From an uncultured Eubacteriales bacterium (GTDB lineage Bacteria; Bacillota; Clostridia; Oscillospirales; Acutalibacteraceae): DNA of 5,601 nt. The translations under genes were made by a program, and so were the position numbers. Within the stretch, counting starts at the first letter, position 1; the number at the start of each line of letters is the position of its first letter. The notes below the pieces were generated by a model. It was not told the origin of the DNA. It made no database searches and worked only from the letters and a program-made list of their open reading frames with translations. The stretch is from assembly GCA_934408795.1 (NCBI GenBank), contig CAKRVQ010000084.1:1-5601 (forward strand), read 5' to 3'. This document shows positions 1-4,839 of this stretch, piece after piece.

Positions 1-59
1 ATATAGAGTACCGCGAAAAGGCGGAATGAGTTGTTTCTCATAATTGTGCCGTAAAACCT

Positions 60-100
60 GCCGCCCACCGCCGCGCACATTCAGCGCGCCGACGGGCGGC
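60..100. repeat. Palindromic intergenic repeat, copy A
   Basis: A 41-nt imperfect palindrome. The outer arms GCCGCCC (60-66) and GGGCGGC (94-100) pair perfectly. An asymmetric internal loop follows (67-71 ACCGC against 89-93 CCGAC), then an inner stem CGCGC/GCGCG (72-76 with 84-88) closing a 7-nt loop. The 15 nt at each end are identical to copy B at 1905-1947, while the centres differ, so the two are copies of one element. It lies in non-coding DNA between an unseen upstream gene and eno. No T tract follows, so it is not a typical intrinsic terminator. A REP-like dispersed repeat or a structured RNA is inferred. Confidence 0.6.
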
Positions 101-142
101 GGACTCGCGTAAATGCCGAAAAAGCAACAAAAATATAATACC

Positions 143-192
143 GCCGCCCTTTCCTTTGCACCTTGCGCAAAGGAAAGGGCGGCCCATTTTTT
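143..192 (+). terminator. Strong hairpin with T tract, probable intrinsic terminator
   Basis: A perfect 17-bp inverted repeat (143-159 with 167-183) closes a 7-nt loop ACCTTGC (160-166). After three bases, CCA, comes a run of six T (187-192), which fits a Rho-independent terminator on the + strand. The complement also carries a T5 run beyond the other arm (A run 129-133), so it may stop transcription from both sides. It would end an upstream transcript before eno, or act in the leader if the eno promoter lies further upstream. The outer arms GCCGCCC/GGGCGGC match those of the repeat at 60-100, and the loop matches the hairpin at 1829-1851, so the terminator may derive from a mobile hairpin family. 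Confidence 0.72.
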
Positions 193-223
193 ATAAACGG
201 CGGTGGTTTCGGCGCCCGTTTAT
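193..223 (+). other. Small hairpin directly after the terminator
   Basis: ATAAACGG (193-200) pairs perfectly with CCGTTTAT (216-223). Two further pairs, 201-202 with 213-214, form past a single bulged C at 215, closing a loop of about 10 nt. It starts at the base after the terminator T run. No T tract follows it. It could be a 5' leader stem of a transcript starting nearby or a chance structure; no known RNA family is recognised. Confidence 0.35.
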
Positions 224-283
224 GTATAACTGCACTCATAGGCACGAAAGGCACCGTCGATTCAAAAGACAACGATAGATAAC

Positions 284-365
284 AATCACTCGAGCATTGA
301 CCCGAAAGGCAGTGATTCGCCCTCCGCTGAGGAGGAACCGATCGCACTGCTCAACTTTTTGTTTT
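284..365 (+). promoter_or_regulatory. Possible attenuator in the eno leader
   Basis: Two stems compete for the same bases. Stem 1 pairs AATCACT (284-290) with AGTGATT (311-317). Stem 2 pairs GCAGTG (309-314) with CACTGC (345-350) and encloses an inner CCTCC/GGAGG hairpin (321-325 with 331-335, 5-nt loop). It is followed after CAAC by T5, G, T4 (356-365). Stem 2 plus the T run resembles an intrinsic terminator, and stem 1 would prevent it by sequestering AGTG. The element ends 87 nt before the eno start codon, so it could tune eno read-through. No riboswitch or T-box consensus is recognised, and the inducing signal, if any, is unknown. The pairing is visible in the sequence; the regulatory role is inferred. 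Confidence 0.38.
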
Positions 366-405
366 CAAATGTACATCGCCTTTTTGTTCTTAAATGTATA
401 TCGCC
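356..405 (+). repeat. Tandem duplication of a 25-bp unit upstream of eno
   Basis: Unit 1 (356-380) and unit 2 (381-405) are adjacent and identical at 22 of 25 positions. All three differences are C/T transitions. Each unit begins TTTTTGTT, has AAATGTA in the middle and ends ATCGCC. The first T run also serves as the tail of the possible attenuator. The array ends 46 nt before the eno start codon. No complete -35/-10 pair is seen inside it. It may be a recent slippage duplication or a paired binding site. Confidence 0.75.
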
Positions 406-451
406 GCACAATGCAGGTAAAAATATACAGACAAAAAAGGGAGGAACGAAA

Positions 452-1693
452 ATGAAAGGAACAATAAAATTCGCAGAGGCAATAGAAATACTCGATTCAA
501 GAGGAAATCCGACGGTGAGGGCAAGTGTGGTCCTGGAGGACGGCAGTGTCGGAACGGCATCCGTGCCGTCGGGCGCGTCGACGGGCGAATATGAAGCCAC
601 CGAGCTGCGCGACGGAGATCCGTCCCGTTATAACGGCAAGGGAGTATTGCGCGCCGTGAGAAATGTCAATACCGTGATCTCACCTGCAATAGCGGGAAGA
701 AGCGCATTCAATCAAAGAGAGATCGATCGCAAGATGATCGAAATAGACAACAGTGAGAATAAGTCACGGCTCGGAGCAAACGCAATGCTCGCCGTGTCGC
801 TTGCCGTTGCCCGCGCCGCCGCCGTGTCATCCGGAGAGGAGCTTTTCAGGTACCTCGGCGGAATAGCCGCAAACCGACTTCCCGTCCCGATGATGAATAT
901 TCTCAACGGAGGAGCTCATTCAAACAACGGCCTTGATTTTCAGGAATTTATGATAGTCCCGATCGGGGTAGAGGGATTCTCCGAAAAGCTGCGCTGCGGA
1001 GCTGAAATATACCACGCGCTCGGAAAGATCCTTAAAGATGCAAACCTCTCGTCCGGAGTGGGCGATGAGGGCGGCTATGCGCCCGATATCGAATCGGAAG
1101 AGACCGCAATAGAACTCATATGCAGTGCAATAGAAAAGGCGGGATATTCCACCGATTCGGTCAGGATCGCATTGGATGTCGCTTCAAGCGAATGGGAAAG
1201 CGAAGGGGGATATTCGCTTCCGAAAAGCGGAAAGAAGTACGATTCCGCTTCGCTCGGCAGAAGGATCGCCGAACTGTGCGATAAATACCCGATATGCTCG
1301 GTCGAGGATCCCCTCGGACAAAACGATTGGACCGGGTGGAGAGAGCTTACCGCGACACTTTCACGCAGGGTCATGTTGGTCGGAGACGATCTGTTCGTGA
1401 CCGACACCGAGCGCCTGAACAAGGGAATAAGAGAGGGAGCGGGAAACTCGATTCTGATAAAGCCGAACCAGATAGGTACGCTTTCCGAAACACTTGATGT
1501 GATGCAGACGGCGGCATCGGCTTGCTACAAACGGGTGGTGTCGCACCGCTCGGGTGAAACTGGAGACACCTTTATAGCCGACCTTGCGGTCGCAACGGGA
1601 GCATCGTTTATAAAAACGGGAGCGCCCTGCCGCGGAGAGCGCACCGAAAAGTATAACCGTCTGCTTGAGATCGAAAGTCATTTTTATTGCTGA
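452..1693 (+). CDS. eno: Enolase (phosphopyruvate hydratase)
   Basis: Cytosolic glycolytic enzyme that interconverts 2-phosphoglycerate and phosphoenolpyruvate with Mg2+. The protein is 413 aa. The ATG at 452 is chosen because GGGAGG (439-444) lies 7 nt upstream and MKGTIKFAEAIEILDSRGNP is a normal enolase N-terminus; the frame stays open to a TTG at 359, but that extension includes the tandem repeat. By family knowledge all key residues are present: H156, E165 (QEFM), catalytic E206 (GDEGG), Mg ligands D242, E285 and D312, catalytic K337 in the signature LIKPNQIGTLSE, the H365-R366-S367 loop, and K388. The C-terminus stops just after KYNRLLEIE, so the protein is about 15-20 residues shorter than the common ~430. 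The KTGAPCRGER segment differs from the KTG-SRTDR form of many Firmicute enolases. No other glycolytic gene lies beside it. Leader structures at 284-405 may control it; its promoter is not clear. Confidence 0.95.
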   Translation: MKGTIKFAEAIEILDSRGNPTVRASVVLEDGSVGTASVPSGASTGEYEATELRDGDPSRYNGKGVLRAVRNVNTVISPAIAGRSAFNQREIDRKMIEIDNSENKSRLGANAMLAVSLAVARAAAVSSGEELFRYLGGIAANRLPVPMMNILNGGAHSNNGLDFQEFMIVPIGVEGFSEKLRCGAEIYHALGKILKDANLSSGVGDEGGYAPDIESEETAIELICSAIEKAGYSTDSVRIALDVASSEWESEGGYSLPKSGKKYDSASLGRRIAELCDKYPICSVEDPLGQNDWTGWRELTATLSRRVMLVGDDLFVTDTERLNKGIREGAGNSILIKPNQIGTLSETLDVMQTAASACYKRVVSHRSGETGDTFIADLAVATGASFIKTGAPCRGERTEKYNRLLEIESHFYC

Positions 1694-1759
1694 CGGTCTT
1701 GTGCCTCCTCACCTGACGGTAGGATAAACCGATGCACGCTTAATTCTCGTCGGCACTCA

Positions 1760-1796
1760 CGGCGGGGGCGGCGCACCCTGCGCGCCGCCCCCGCCG
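1760..1796. repeat. 15-bp perfect GC hairpin with GCACCCTGCGC apex
   Basis: Arms 1760-1774 and 1782-1796 pair over 15 bp without mismatch, nearly all G-C, closing the 7-nt loop ACCCTGC (1775-1781). It begins 66 nt after the eno stop codon. It may end or stabilise the eno transcript, but no T tract follows, so it is not a standard intrinsic terminator. The apex GCACCCTGCGC (1773-1783) matches the apices at 158-168 and 1835-1845 apart from one C/T change, while the stems are unrelated in sequence. Confidence 0.6.
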
Positions 1797-1828
1797 CTCG
1801 CCCTCATTTCAATTGACACGCACCCTGC

Positions 1829-1851
1829 CGCGGCGCACCTTGCGCGCCGCG
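1829..1851. repeat. 8-bp GC hairpin with GCACCTTGCGC apex
   Basis: CGCGGCGC (1829-1836) pairs perfectly with GCGCCGCG (1844-1851) around the loop ACCTTGC (1837-1843). The loop is identical to that of the terminator hairpin at 143-183. Directly upstream lies another partial apex, GCACCCTGC (1820-1828), without matching arms. This is non-coding DNA between eno and the mreB promoter; no T tract follows. Confidence 0.5.
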
Positions 1852-1870
1852 ACCCCACCCCGACCGCCTG

Positions 1871-1899
1871 CCCTCAAACCCGCCGCCCCTCGGCAACCC
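1871..1899 (-). other. Possible G-quadruplex motif on the minus strand
   Basis: Four C runs on the + strand (1871-1873, 1879-1881, 1886-1889, 1897-1899) are separated by 5, 4 and 7 nt. The complement therefore fits the usual G3+ N1-7 four-tract rule. Two more C4 runs (1853-1856 and 1858-1861) lie just upstream. The patch 1819-1930 is strongly C-biased on the + strand. It ends about 80 nt before the mreB -35 box. Folding is not shown by sequence alone. Confidence 0.35.
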
Positions 1900-1904
1900 G
1901 CCTC

Positions 1905-1947
1905 GCCGCCCACCGCCGCACGCTCCCCGCGTGCGCCGACGGGCGGC
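1905..1947. repeat. Palindromic intergenic repeat, copy B
   Basis: A 43-nt palindrome whose first 15 and last 15 nt are identical to copy A at 60-100. The outer arms GCCGCCC/GGGCGGC (1905-1911 with 1941-1947) and the ACCGC/CCGAC internal loop are preserved. The inner stem here is CGCACGC/GCGTGCG (1917-1923 with 1929-1935) closing a 5-nt loop. The centre differs from copy A in both arms at once and still pairs, which suggests selection for, or duplication by, the folded form. It ends 31 nt before the mreB -35 box. Confidence 0.6.
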
Positions 1948-1978
1948 TTCCGTATTTCCCGAATTTACAAAAAAACTG

Positions 1979-2007
1979 TTGTGATACCGAACAAAATATA
2001 TTATAAT
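1979..2007 (+). promoter_or_regulatory. Sigma-A type promoter of the mre cluster
   Basis: The -10 box TATAAT (2002-2007) is a perfect consensus match. The -35 box TTGTGA (1979-1984) matches TTGACA at four of six positions, with a 17-nt spacer. The flanks are AT-rich, including an A run at 1969-1975. Transcription would start near 2014, giving a leader of about 70 nt before the mreB start codon. GATAC (1983-1987) and GTATC (2009-2013) form a short inverted repeat around the -10 box. This promoter is downstream of all the GC-rich hairpins and implies that mreB is transcribed separately from eno. Confidence 0.75.
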
Positions 2008-2022
2008 AGTATCGTATTATGC

Positions 2023-2058
2023 GGCGGTGTACCCATAACGGGGGTCAGGCGCCCTTTT
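2023..2058 (+). promoter_or_regulatory. Weak leader hairpin with short T run before mreB
   Basis: GGCG (2023-2026) can pair with CGCC (2050-2053), enclosing ACCC (2031-2034) paired with GGGT (2042-2045). TTTT (2055-2058) follows. The stems are only 4 bp each and separated by internal loops, so this is at best a weak pause or terminator-like structure in the mreB leader. The ribosome binding site AAGGTGG (2070-2076) lies 12 nt after it and remains free. Confidence 0.25.
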
Positions 2059-2084
2059 AATAAGCAAAAAAGGTGGTCGTTTCT

Positions 2085-3104
2085 TTGTTCACAAGAGATA
2101 TCGGCATAGATCTCGGAACCGCAAACACATCGGTGTGCGTGAAGGAAAAAGGGATAATAATGCGTGAACCGTCGGTTGTGGCATACGATGTCAGAACCGA
2201 TGAGGTAAAGGCGGTCGGAAAAGCCGCAAAGGAAATGATCGGAAGAACTCCCGGCTCCATAGTGGCGGTCCGCCCTCTGAAAAACGGAGTTATCGCCGAC
2301 TTTGATGTTACGGCGGCAATGCTGAAAAGATTTATAAAGGACTCGCAAAAAGGCTCGTTTTTCAACCGTGCGAGGGTCCTTATAACCATTCCCGCAGGTG
2401 TTACCGAAGTTGAGAGCCGTGCCGTTTATGATGCCGCAAAGCAGGCGGGCGCGACAGAGGTCGATCTTATAGAAGTCCCGGTTGCCGCGGCAATGGGTGC
2501 GGGACTTGAAATATCCGATCCGTCCGGCTTTATGATAGTGGATATCGGGGGCGGCACGACCGAGGTTGCCATAATTTCACTCGGCGGTATCGTAACGGCA
2601 CAATCGGTCAGAGTCGCGGGCGATCAGTTTGACGACGCCATAACAGCGTATGCCCGCCGTAAGCACAGAATAGCAATAGGCGAAAGAACTGCCGAGGATA
2701 TCAAGATCGGGATCGGATCGGCGGTTCCCTATGAGAACGAGGGCAAAATGGAAGTAAGAGGCAGAAATGTCGATGACGGACTTCCCAAGACGGTCACATT
2801 GACCGCGGGAGAGGTAAGGGATGCAATAAGACCTTCTCTTGAAAAGATTGTCGATACCATTAAAAACACCCTTGAAAAGACTCCGCCCGAGTTGGCCTCG
2901 GATATAATGGATAACGGCATTGTCCTCACGGGCGGCGGATCTCAGTTGAGGGGACTTGCGGCATATATCTCAAATGAGACGGAGCTTGTTGCGACCCTTG
3001 CAGATAATCCCACCGACTGTGCCGTTTTGGGCACCCTCAAAAGACTTGAAAGCGGAACCGGATTCGATACCTATATATTCCGCAGGGGAAGGCAGTATCG
3101 GTAA
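2085..3104 (+). CDS. mreB: Rod shape-determining actin-like protein MreB
   Basis: Actin-fold ATPase that forms membrane-associated filaments guiding lateral cell-wall synthesis with MreC, MreD, RodA and PBP2. The protein is 339 aa, normal for the family. A TTG start at 2085 is chosen because AAGGTGG (2070-2076) lies 8 nt upstream and translation then begins MFTRDIGIDLGTANT, the usual N-terminus. The upstream in-frame GTG at 2073 lies inside the ribosome binding site. Visible motifs are phosphate-1 DIGIDLGTANT (5-15), phosphate-2 VDIGGGTTE (152-160), the adenosine motif LTGGGSQLRGL (281-291), and LEKTPPELASDIM just before it. A hydrophobic FF at 92-93 may be the membrane loop. Oddity: the usual IEEP reads IEVP (129-132), replacing the second glutamate with valine. 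First gene after a good promoter; mreC follows after 163 nt. Mbl or MreBH paralogues cannot be excluded, but the mreCD context favours MreB. Confidence 0.95.
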   Translation: MFTRDIGIDLGTANTSVCVKEKGIIMREPSVVAYDVRTDEVKAVGKAAKEMIGRTPGSIVAVRPLKNGVIADFDVTAAMLKRFIKDSQKGSFFNRARVLITIPAGVTEVESRAVYDAAKQAGATEVDLIEVPVAAAMGAGLEISDPSGFMIVDIGGGTTEVAIISLGGIVTAQSVRVAGDQFDDAITAYARRKHRIAIGERTAEDIKIGIGSAVPYENEGKMEVRGRNVDDGLPKTVTLTAGEVRDAIRPSLEKIVDTIKNTLEKTPPELASDIMDNGIVLTGGGSQLRGLAAYISNETELVATLADNPTDCAVLGTLKRLESGTGFDTYIFRRGRQYR

Positions 3105-3177
3105 ATGCGTTGCAAAGAGGCACGATACGGCGGAAAGTACCGATGTTTCGGTGCAATGTACACTGCGCGATTAGCGG

Positions 3178-3207
3178 TGATTATAGTGTAATCATAGTGT
3201 AATCATA
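3178..3207. repeat. 11-bp periodic array upstream of mreC
   Basis: ATAGTGTAATC occurs twice head to tail (3183-3193 and 3194-3204), followed by ATA. Seen as hexamers, TGATTA (3178-3183), TAATCA (3189-3194) and TAATCA (3200-3205) are spaced exactly 11 bp apart with the spacer TAGTG both times, and the first is the inverted form. The same bases thus give a perfect 6-bp hairpin (3178-3183 with 3189-3194) or an alternative longer one. One-helical-turn spacing suggests a protein binding array, but no known operator is recognised. It ends 46 nt before the mreC ribosome binding site. The rest of the 163-nt mreB-mreC gap shows only a 5-bp hairpin (3139-3143 with 3148-3152) and no convincing promoter. 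Confidence 0.6.
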
Positions 3208-3267
3208 TTTCCGCATCCGCGGCCTTTTGTGCTTAAAGTATTCGGTAATAACGGGAGGTGAACGGTA

Positions 3268-4110
3268 TTGAGATTCTTTTTCCGCAGTAAAAAATTCAAA
3301 ATATTGGCAGCAGTCCTTGCCGCGGTTACGGCACTTGCCGTGATACTGTTTGTTGTCGGCGAAACTGCAATGCCCGGCGGCAGTATAATCGATACCGTTG
3401 CGGCTCCGTTCAGGGCAGCCGTAAATTGGGTTACGGACGGAGTGAAGAATATCGGGAAATCCCTGAGCGACCGATCCGCGCTGGAAGAAGAAAACGAAAA
3501 ACTTCGTAACGAAAACAGGGATCTCACTTCGGATATGCTTGATTATCAGCAGATAAAGGCAGAAAACGAAGAGTATAAAAAATACCTCGAAATAAAGGAA
3601 CGCAATAAAGACTTTATGTTCGAGCCCGCCACCGTGATCATGAGGGACACTTCGGATCCTTACGGCGGCTTTACCGTGAATCGCGGCTCGGTGGACGGCA
3701 TTGCGGTAAAAGACCCCGTTATAACCGAAAACGGGCTTGTCGGATATGTCACGGAAGTAGGACTCTCATATGCGAAGGTCACGACCGTGCTCGACAGTTC
3801 GATAGCGGTTGCGGCAATAGACAGAAGGACCTCCGATATAGGCGTTGCGGGCGGCTCGCTGGAGCTTGCGTCAAACGGCAGACTTAAATTCTACAATGTC
3901 AGAAGGACCGCACTTGTGGCGGTCGGAGACTATGTCGTTTCCTCGGGCGGCGGAGTGTTCCCCGAAGGCTTGCTGATAGGAAGAATAACGGGTGTTTTCT
4001 CCGATAATATATCGACGGGACTGTATGCCGAGGTGGAACCCGCGGTCGATGTGTCGTCGCTTGAGAGCGTTATGGTGATAACATATTTTTCCGGTCAGGG
4101 AATGTATTGA
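3268..4110 (+). CDS. mreC: Rod shape-determining protein MreC
   Basis: Bitopic membrane protein that links MreB filaments to the extracytoplasmic wall enzymes and activates PBP2/RodA. The protein is 280 aa, typical length. The TTG start at 3268 is supported by GGGAGGTG (3253-3260) 7 nt upstream; the next in-frame ATG (residue 35) would remove the membrane anchor. Domains in order are a basic cytoplasmic tail (1-11), one transmembrane helix (about 12-31), an amphipathic stretch, an EN-rich coiled coil (about 65-112) for dimerisation, and the paired beta-barrel MreC core from about 116. The core shows NRGSVDGI and ENGLVGYVTEVG, with SSGGGVFPEGLLIGRI towards the end. It lies 163 nt after mreB and 92 nt before mreD. 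Nothing indicates truncation. Confidence 0.93.
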   Translation: MRFFFRSKKFKILAAVLAAVTALAVILFVVGETAMPGGSIIDTVAAPFRAAVNWVTDGVKNIGKSLSDRSALEEENEKLRNENRDLTSDMLDYQQIKAENEEYKKYLEIKERNKDFMFEPATVIMRDTSDPYGGFTVNRGSVDGIAVKDPVITENGLVGYVTEVGLSYAKVTTVLDSSIAVAAIDRRTSDIGVAGGSLELASNGRLKFYNVRRTALVAVGDYVVSSGGGVFPEGLLIGRITGVFSDNISTGLYAEVEPAVDVSSLESVMVITYFSGQGMY

Positions 4111-4122
4111 TAATTAAAATAA

Positions 4123-4172
4123 AGTCCGCGCGGCGTTTCCCGTGCTCCGTATGAGCACATTGCCGCGGGACT
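4123..4172 (+). other. Two-tier stem in the mreC-mreD gap
   Basis: The outer stem pairs 4123-4127 with 4168-4172 and 4129-4134 with 4162-4167, 11 bp with one bulged G at 4128. Inside it, GTGCTC (4142-4147) pairs perfectly with GAGCAC (4153-4158) around a 5-nt loop. It starts 12 nt after the mreC stop and ends 12 nt before the AAAGGA preceding mreD. No T tract follows, so it is not an intrinsic terminator. RNA processing, transcript protection or tuning of MreD translation are possible roles, all inferred. Confidence 0.55.
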
Positions 4173-4202
4173 CCGTGATATACGAAAGGACGGCGACGGT
4201 AT

Positions 4203-4721
4203 TTGGCTTCCGCACTCAAAAGAAAAAAGCGGACGGTTTATGCTCTTTATGCCGTCCTTATGCTCATAGTATTCCTGATACAGTACTCGCCGGCATTTCC
4301 CGCTCCGATAGGTGCTCCGTCGGTATCGATCTTTTTGCCGGTAGTCTTTTCCGCGGGAATACTTTTTAAGGAATGGACAGGCGCCGTGTACGGTATCATA
4401 GCGGGAGCGGCGGCGGATATAGTCTGTGCCGATTCCTTCTGCTTCAACACGATCGCACTGTTCCTGATCTGCTGCATTTCAGGACTGCTGATCTCTCGGG
4501 TGTTCTTAAACAATACTGTGTCGGCTTCGGTGGTCCTGTTTGCGGATATCGCGGTATACTATATTTCAAAATGGTTTGTATTCAACCTGCTCGGAGGCAG
4601 CGATGAAAGCATCGCTTTCCTTTTGAAGATAACCCTTCCGTCGGCGGGACTCACATTCCTCGTCGGCGTTCCGATATTCCTGCTTGTCAGATGGTGCGCA
4701 AGAAAACTTGTTAAAAAATGA
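4203..4721 (+). CDS. mreD: Rod shape-determining membrane protein MreD
   Basis: Polytopic inner-membrane partner of MreC in the elongation complex. The protein is 172 aa, normal for the family. The TTG at 4203 is the only start that keeps the basic leader (ALKRKKR) before the first helix: an in-frame stop lies at 4176-4178 and the next ATG is residue 20, inside that helix. The best ribosome binding site is AAAGGA (4185-4190), 12 nt away, which is long, so initiation may be weak. About five or six transmembrane segments are visible (roughly 12-29, 40-55, 59-76, 82-102, 105-122, 148-165). The glycine-rich GAVYGIIAGAAADIV (60-74), with D72, fits the MreD G-x3-G-x3-G pattern. Identification rests on length, hydropathy, this motif and position between mreC and a PBP gene. 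The tail RKLVKK is basic. Confidence 0.88.
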   Translation: MASALKRKKRTVYALYAVLMLIVFLIQYSPAFPAPIGAPSVSIFLPVVFSAGILFKEWTGAVYGIIAGAAADIVCADSFCFNTIALFLICCISGLLISRVFLNNTVSASVVLFADIAVYYISKWFVFNLLGGSDESIAFLLKITLPSAGLTFLVGVPIFLLVRWCARKLVKK

Positions 4722-4730
4722 TGTGCTTTT

Positions 4731-4839
4731 CGGCACGCGCGGTATTGCGGTAAAGGTAAACAGCGGCAGCTTCGGCTTCGGAAAAACGACCGTGCCGCGA
4801 CGCTCAGCCGAACCTTCGGCACCGCCGAACGGGTCGACC
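4731..4839 (+). other. Structured mreD-mrdA intergenic region
   Basis: The 136-nt gap contains CGGCACG (4731-4737) pairing with CGTGCCG (4791-4797) over a 53-nt interior. An alternating set follows: GCCGAA (4807-4812), TTCGGC (4815-4820) and GCCGAA (4824-4829), in which the middle arm can pair with either neighbour. A further TTCGGC lies at 4771-4776. An 8-bp palindrome GGTCGACC (4832-4839) precedes the mrdA ribosome binding site. No T tract, promoter pair or plausible gene was found. The function is unknown; a leader structure controlling mrdA translation is possible. Confidence 0.35.

Noticed and set aside
3..29. Possible 3' end of an upstream + strand gene reading IEYREKAE then stop
   Set aside because: Only eight codons are visible and another frame is also open over this stretch, so there is too little to call a gene.
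134..139. Perfect TATAAT before the 143-183 hairpin as an eno promoter
   Set aside because: No acceptable -35 box at 16-18 nt, and transcription would run straight into the terminator hairpin. It is better explained as the AT flank of that hairpin.
222..278. 18-codon leader peptide frame from ATG 222
   Set aside because: No ribosome binding site and no codon bias typical of an attenuation peptide.
284..350. Fluoride riboswitch upstream of eno
   Set aside because: Enolase is a known fluoride-linked gene, but the crcB-motif consensus as I recall it is not present.
359..451. N-terminal extension of eno from a TTG at 359
   Set aside because: It translates the tandem repeat, has no ribosome binding site and does not resemble an enolase N-terminus; ATG 452 has a strong site.
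1813..1818. Perfect TTGACA -35 hexamer
   Set aside because: No -10 box at suitable spacing; the downstream sequence is a GC hairpin.
1813..2109. 98-codon + strand frame rich in Pro, Arg and Ala
   Set aside because: It spans hairpins, the G-rich motif, the mreB promoter and the mreB start; its composition follows the GC-rich repeats, with no ribosome binding site.
4718..4753. Tiny frame (11 codons) overlapping the mreD stop
   Set aside because: Too short, no ribosome binding site and no recognisable peptide.
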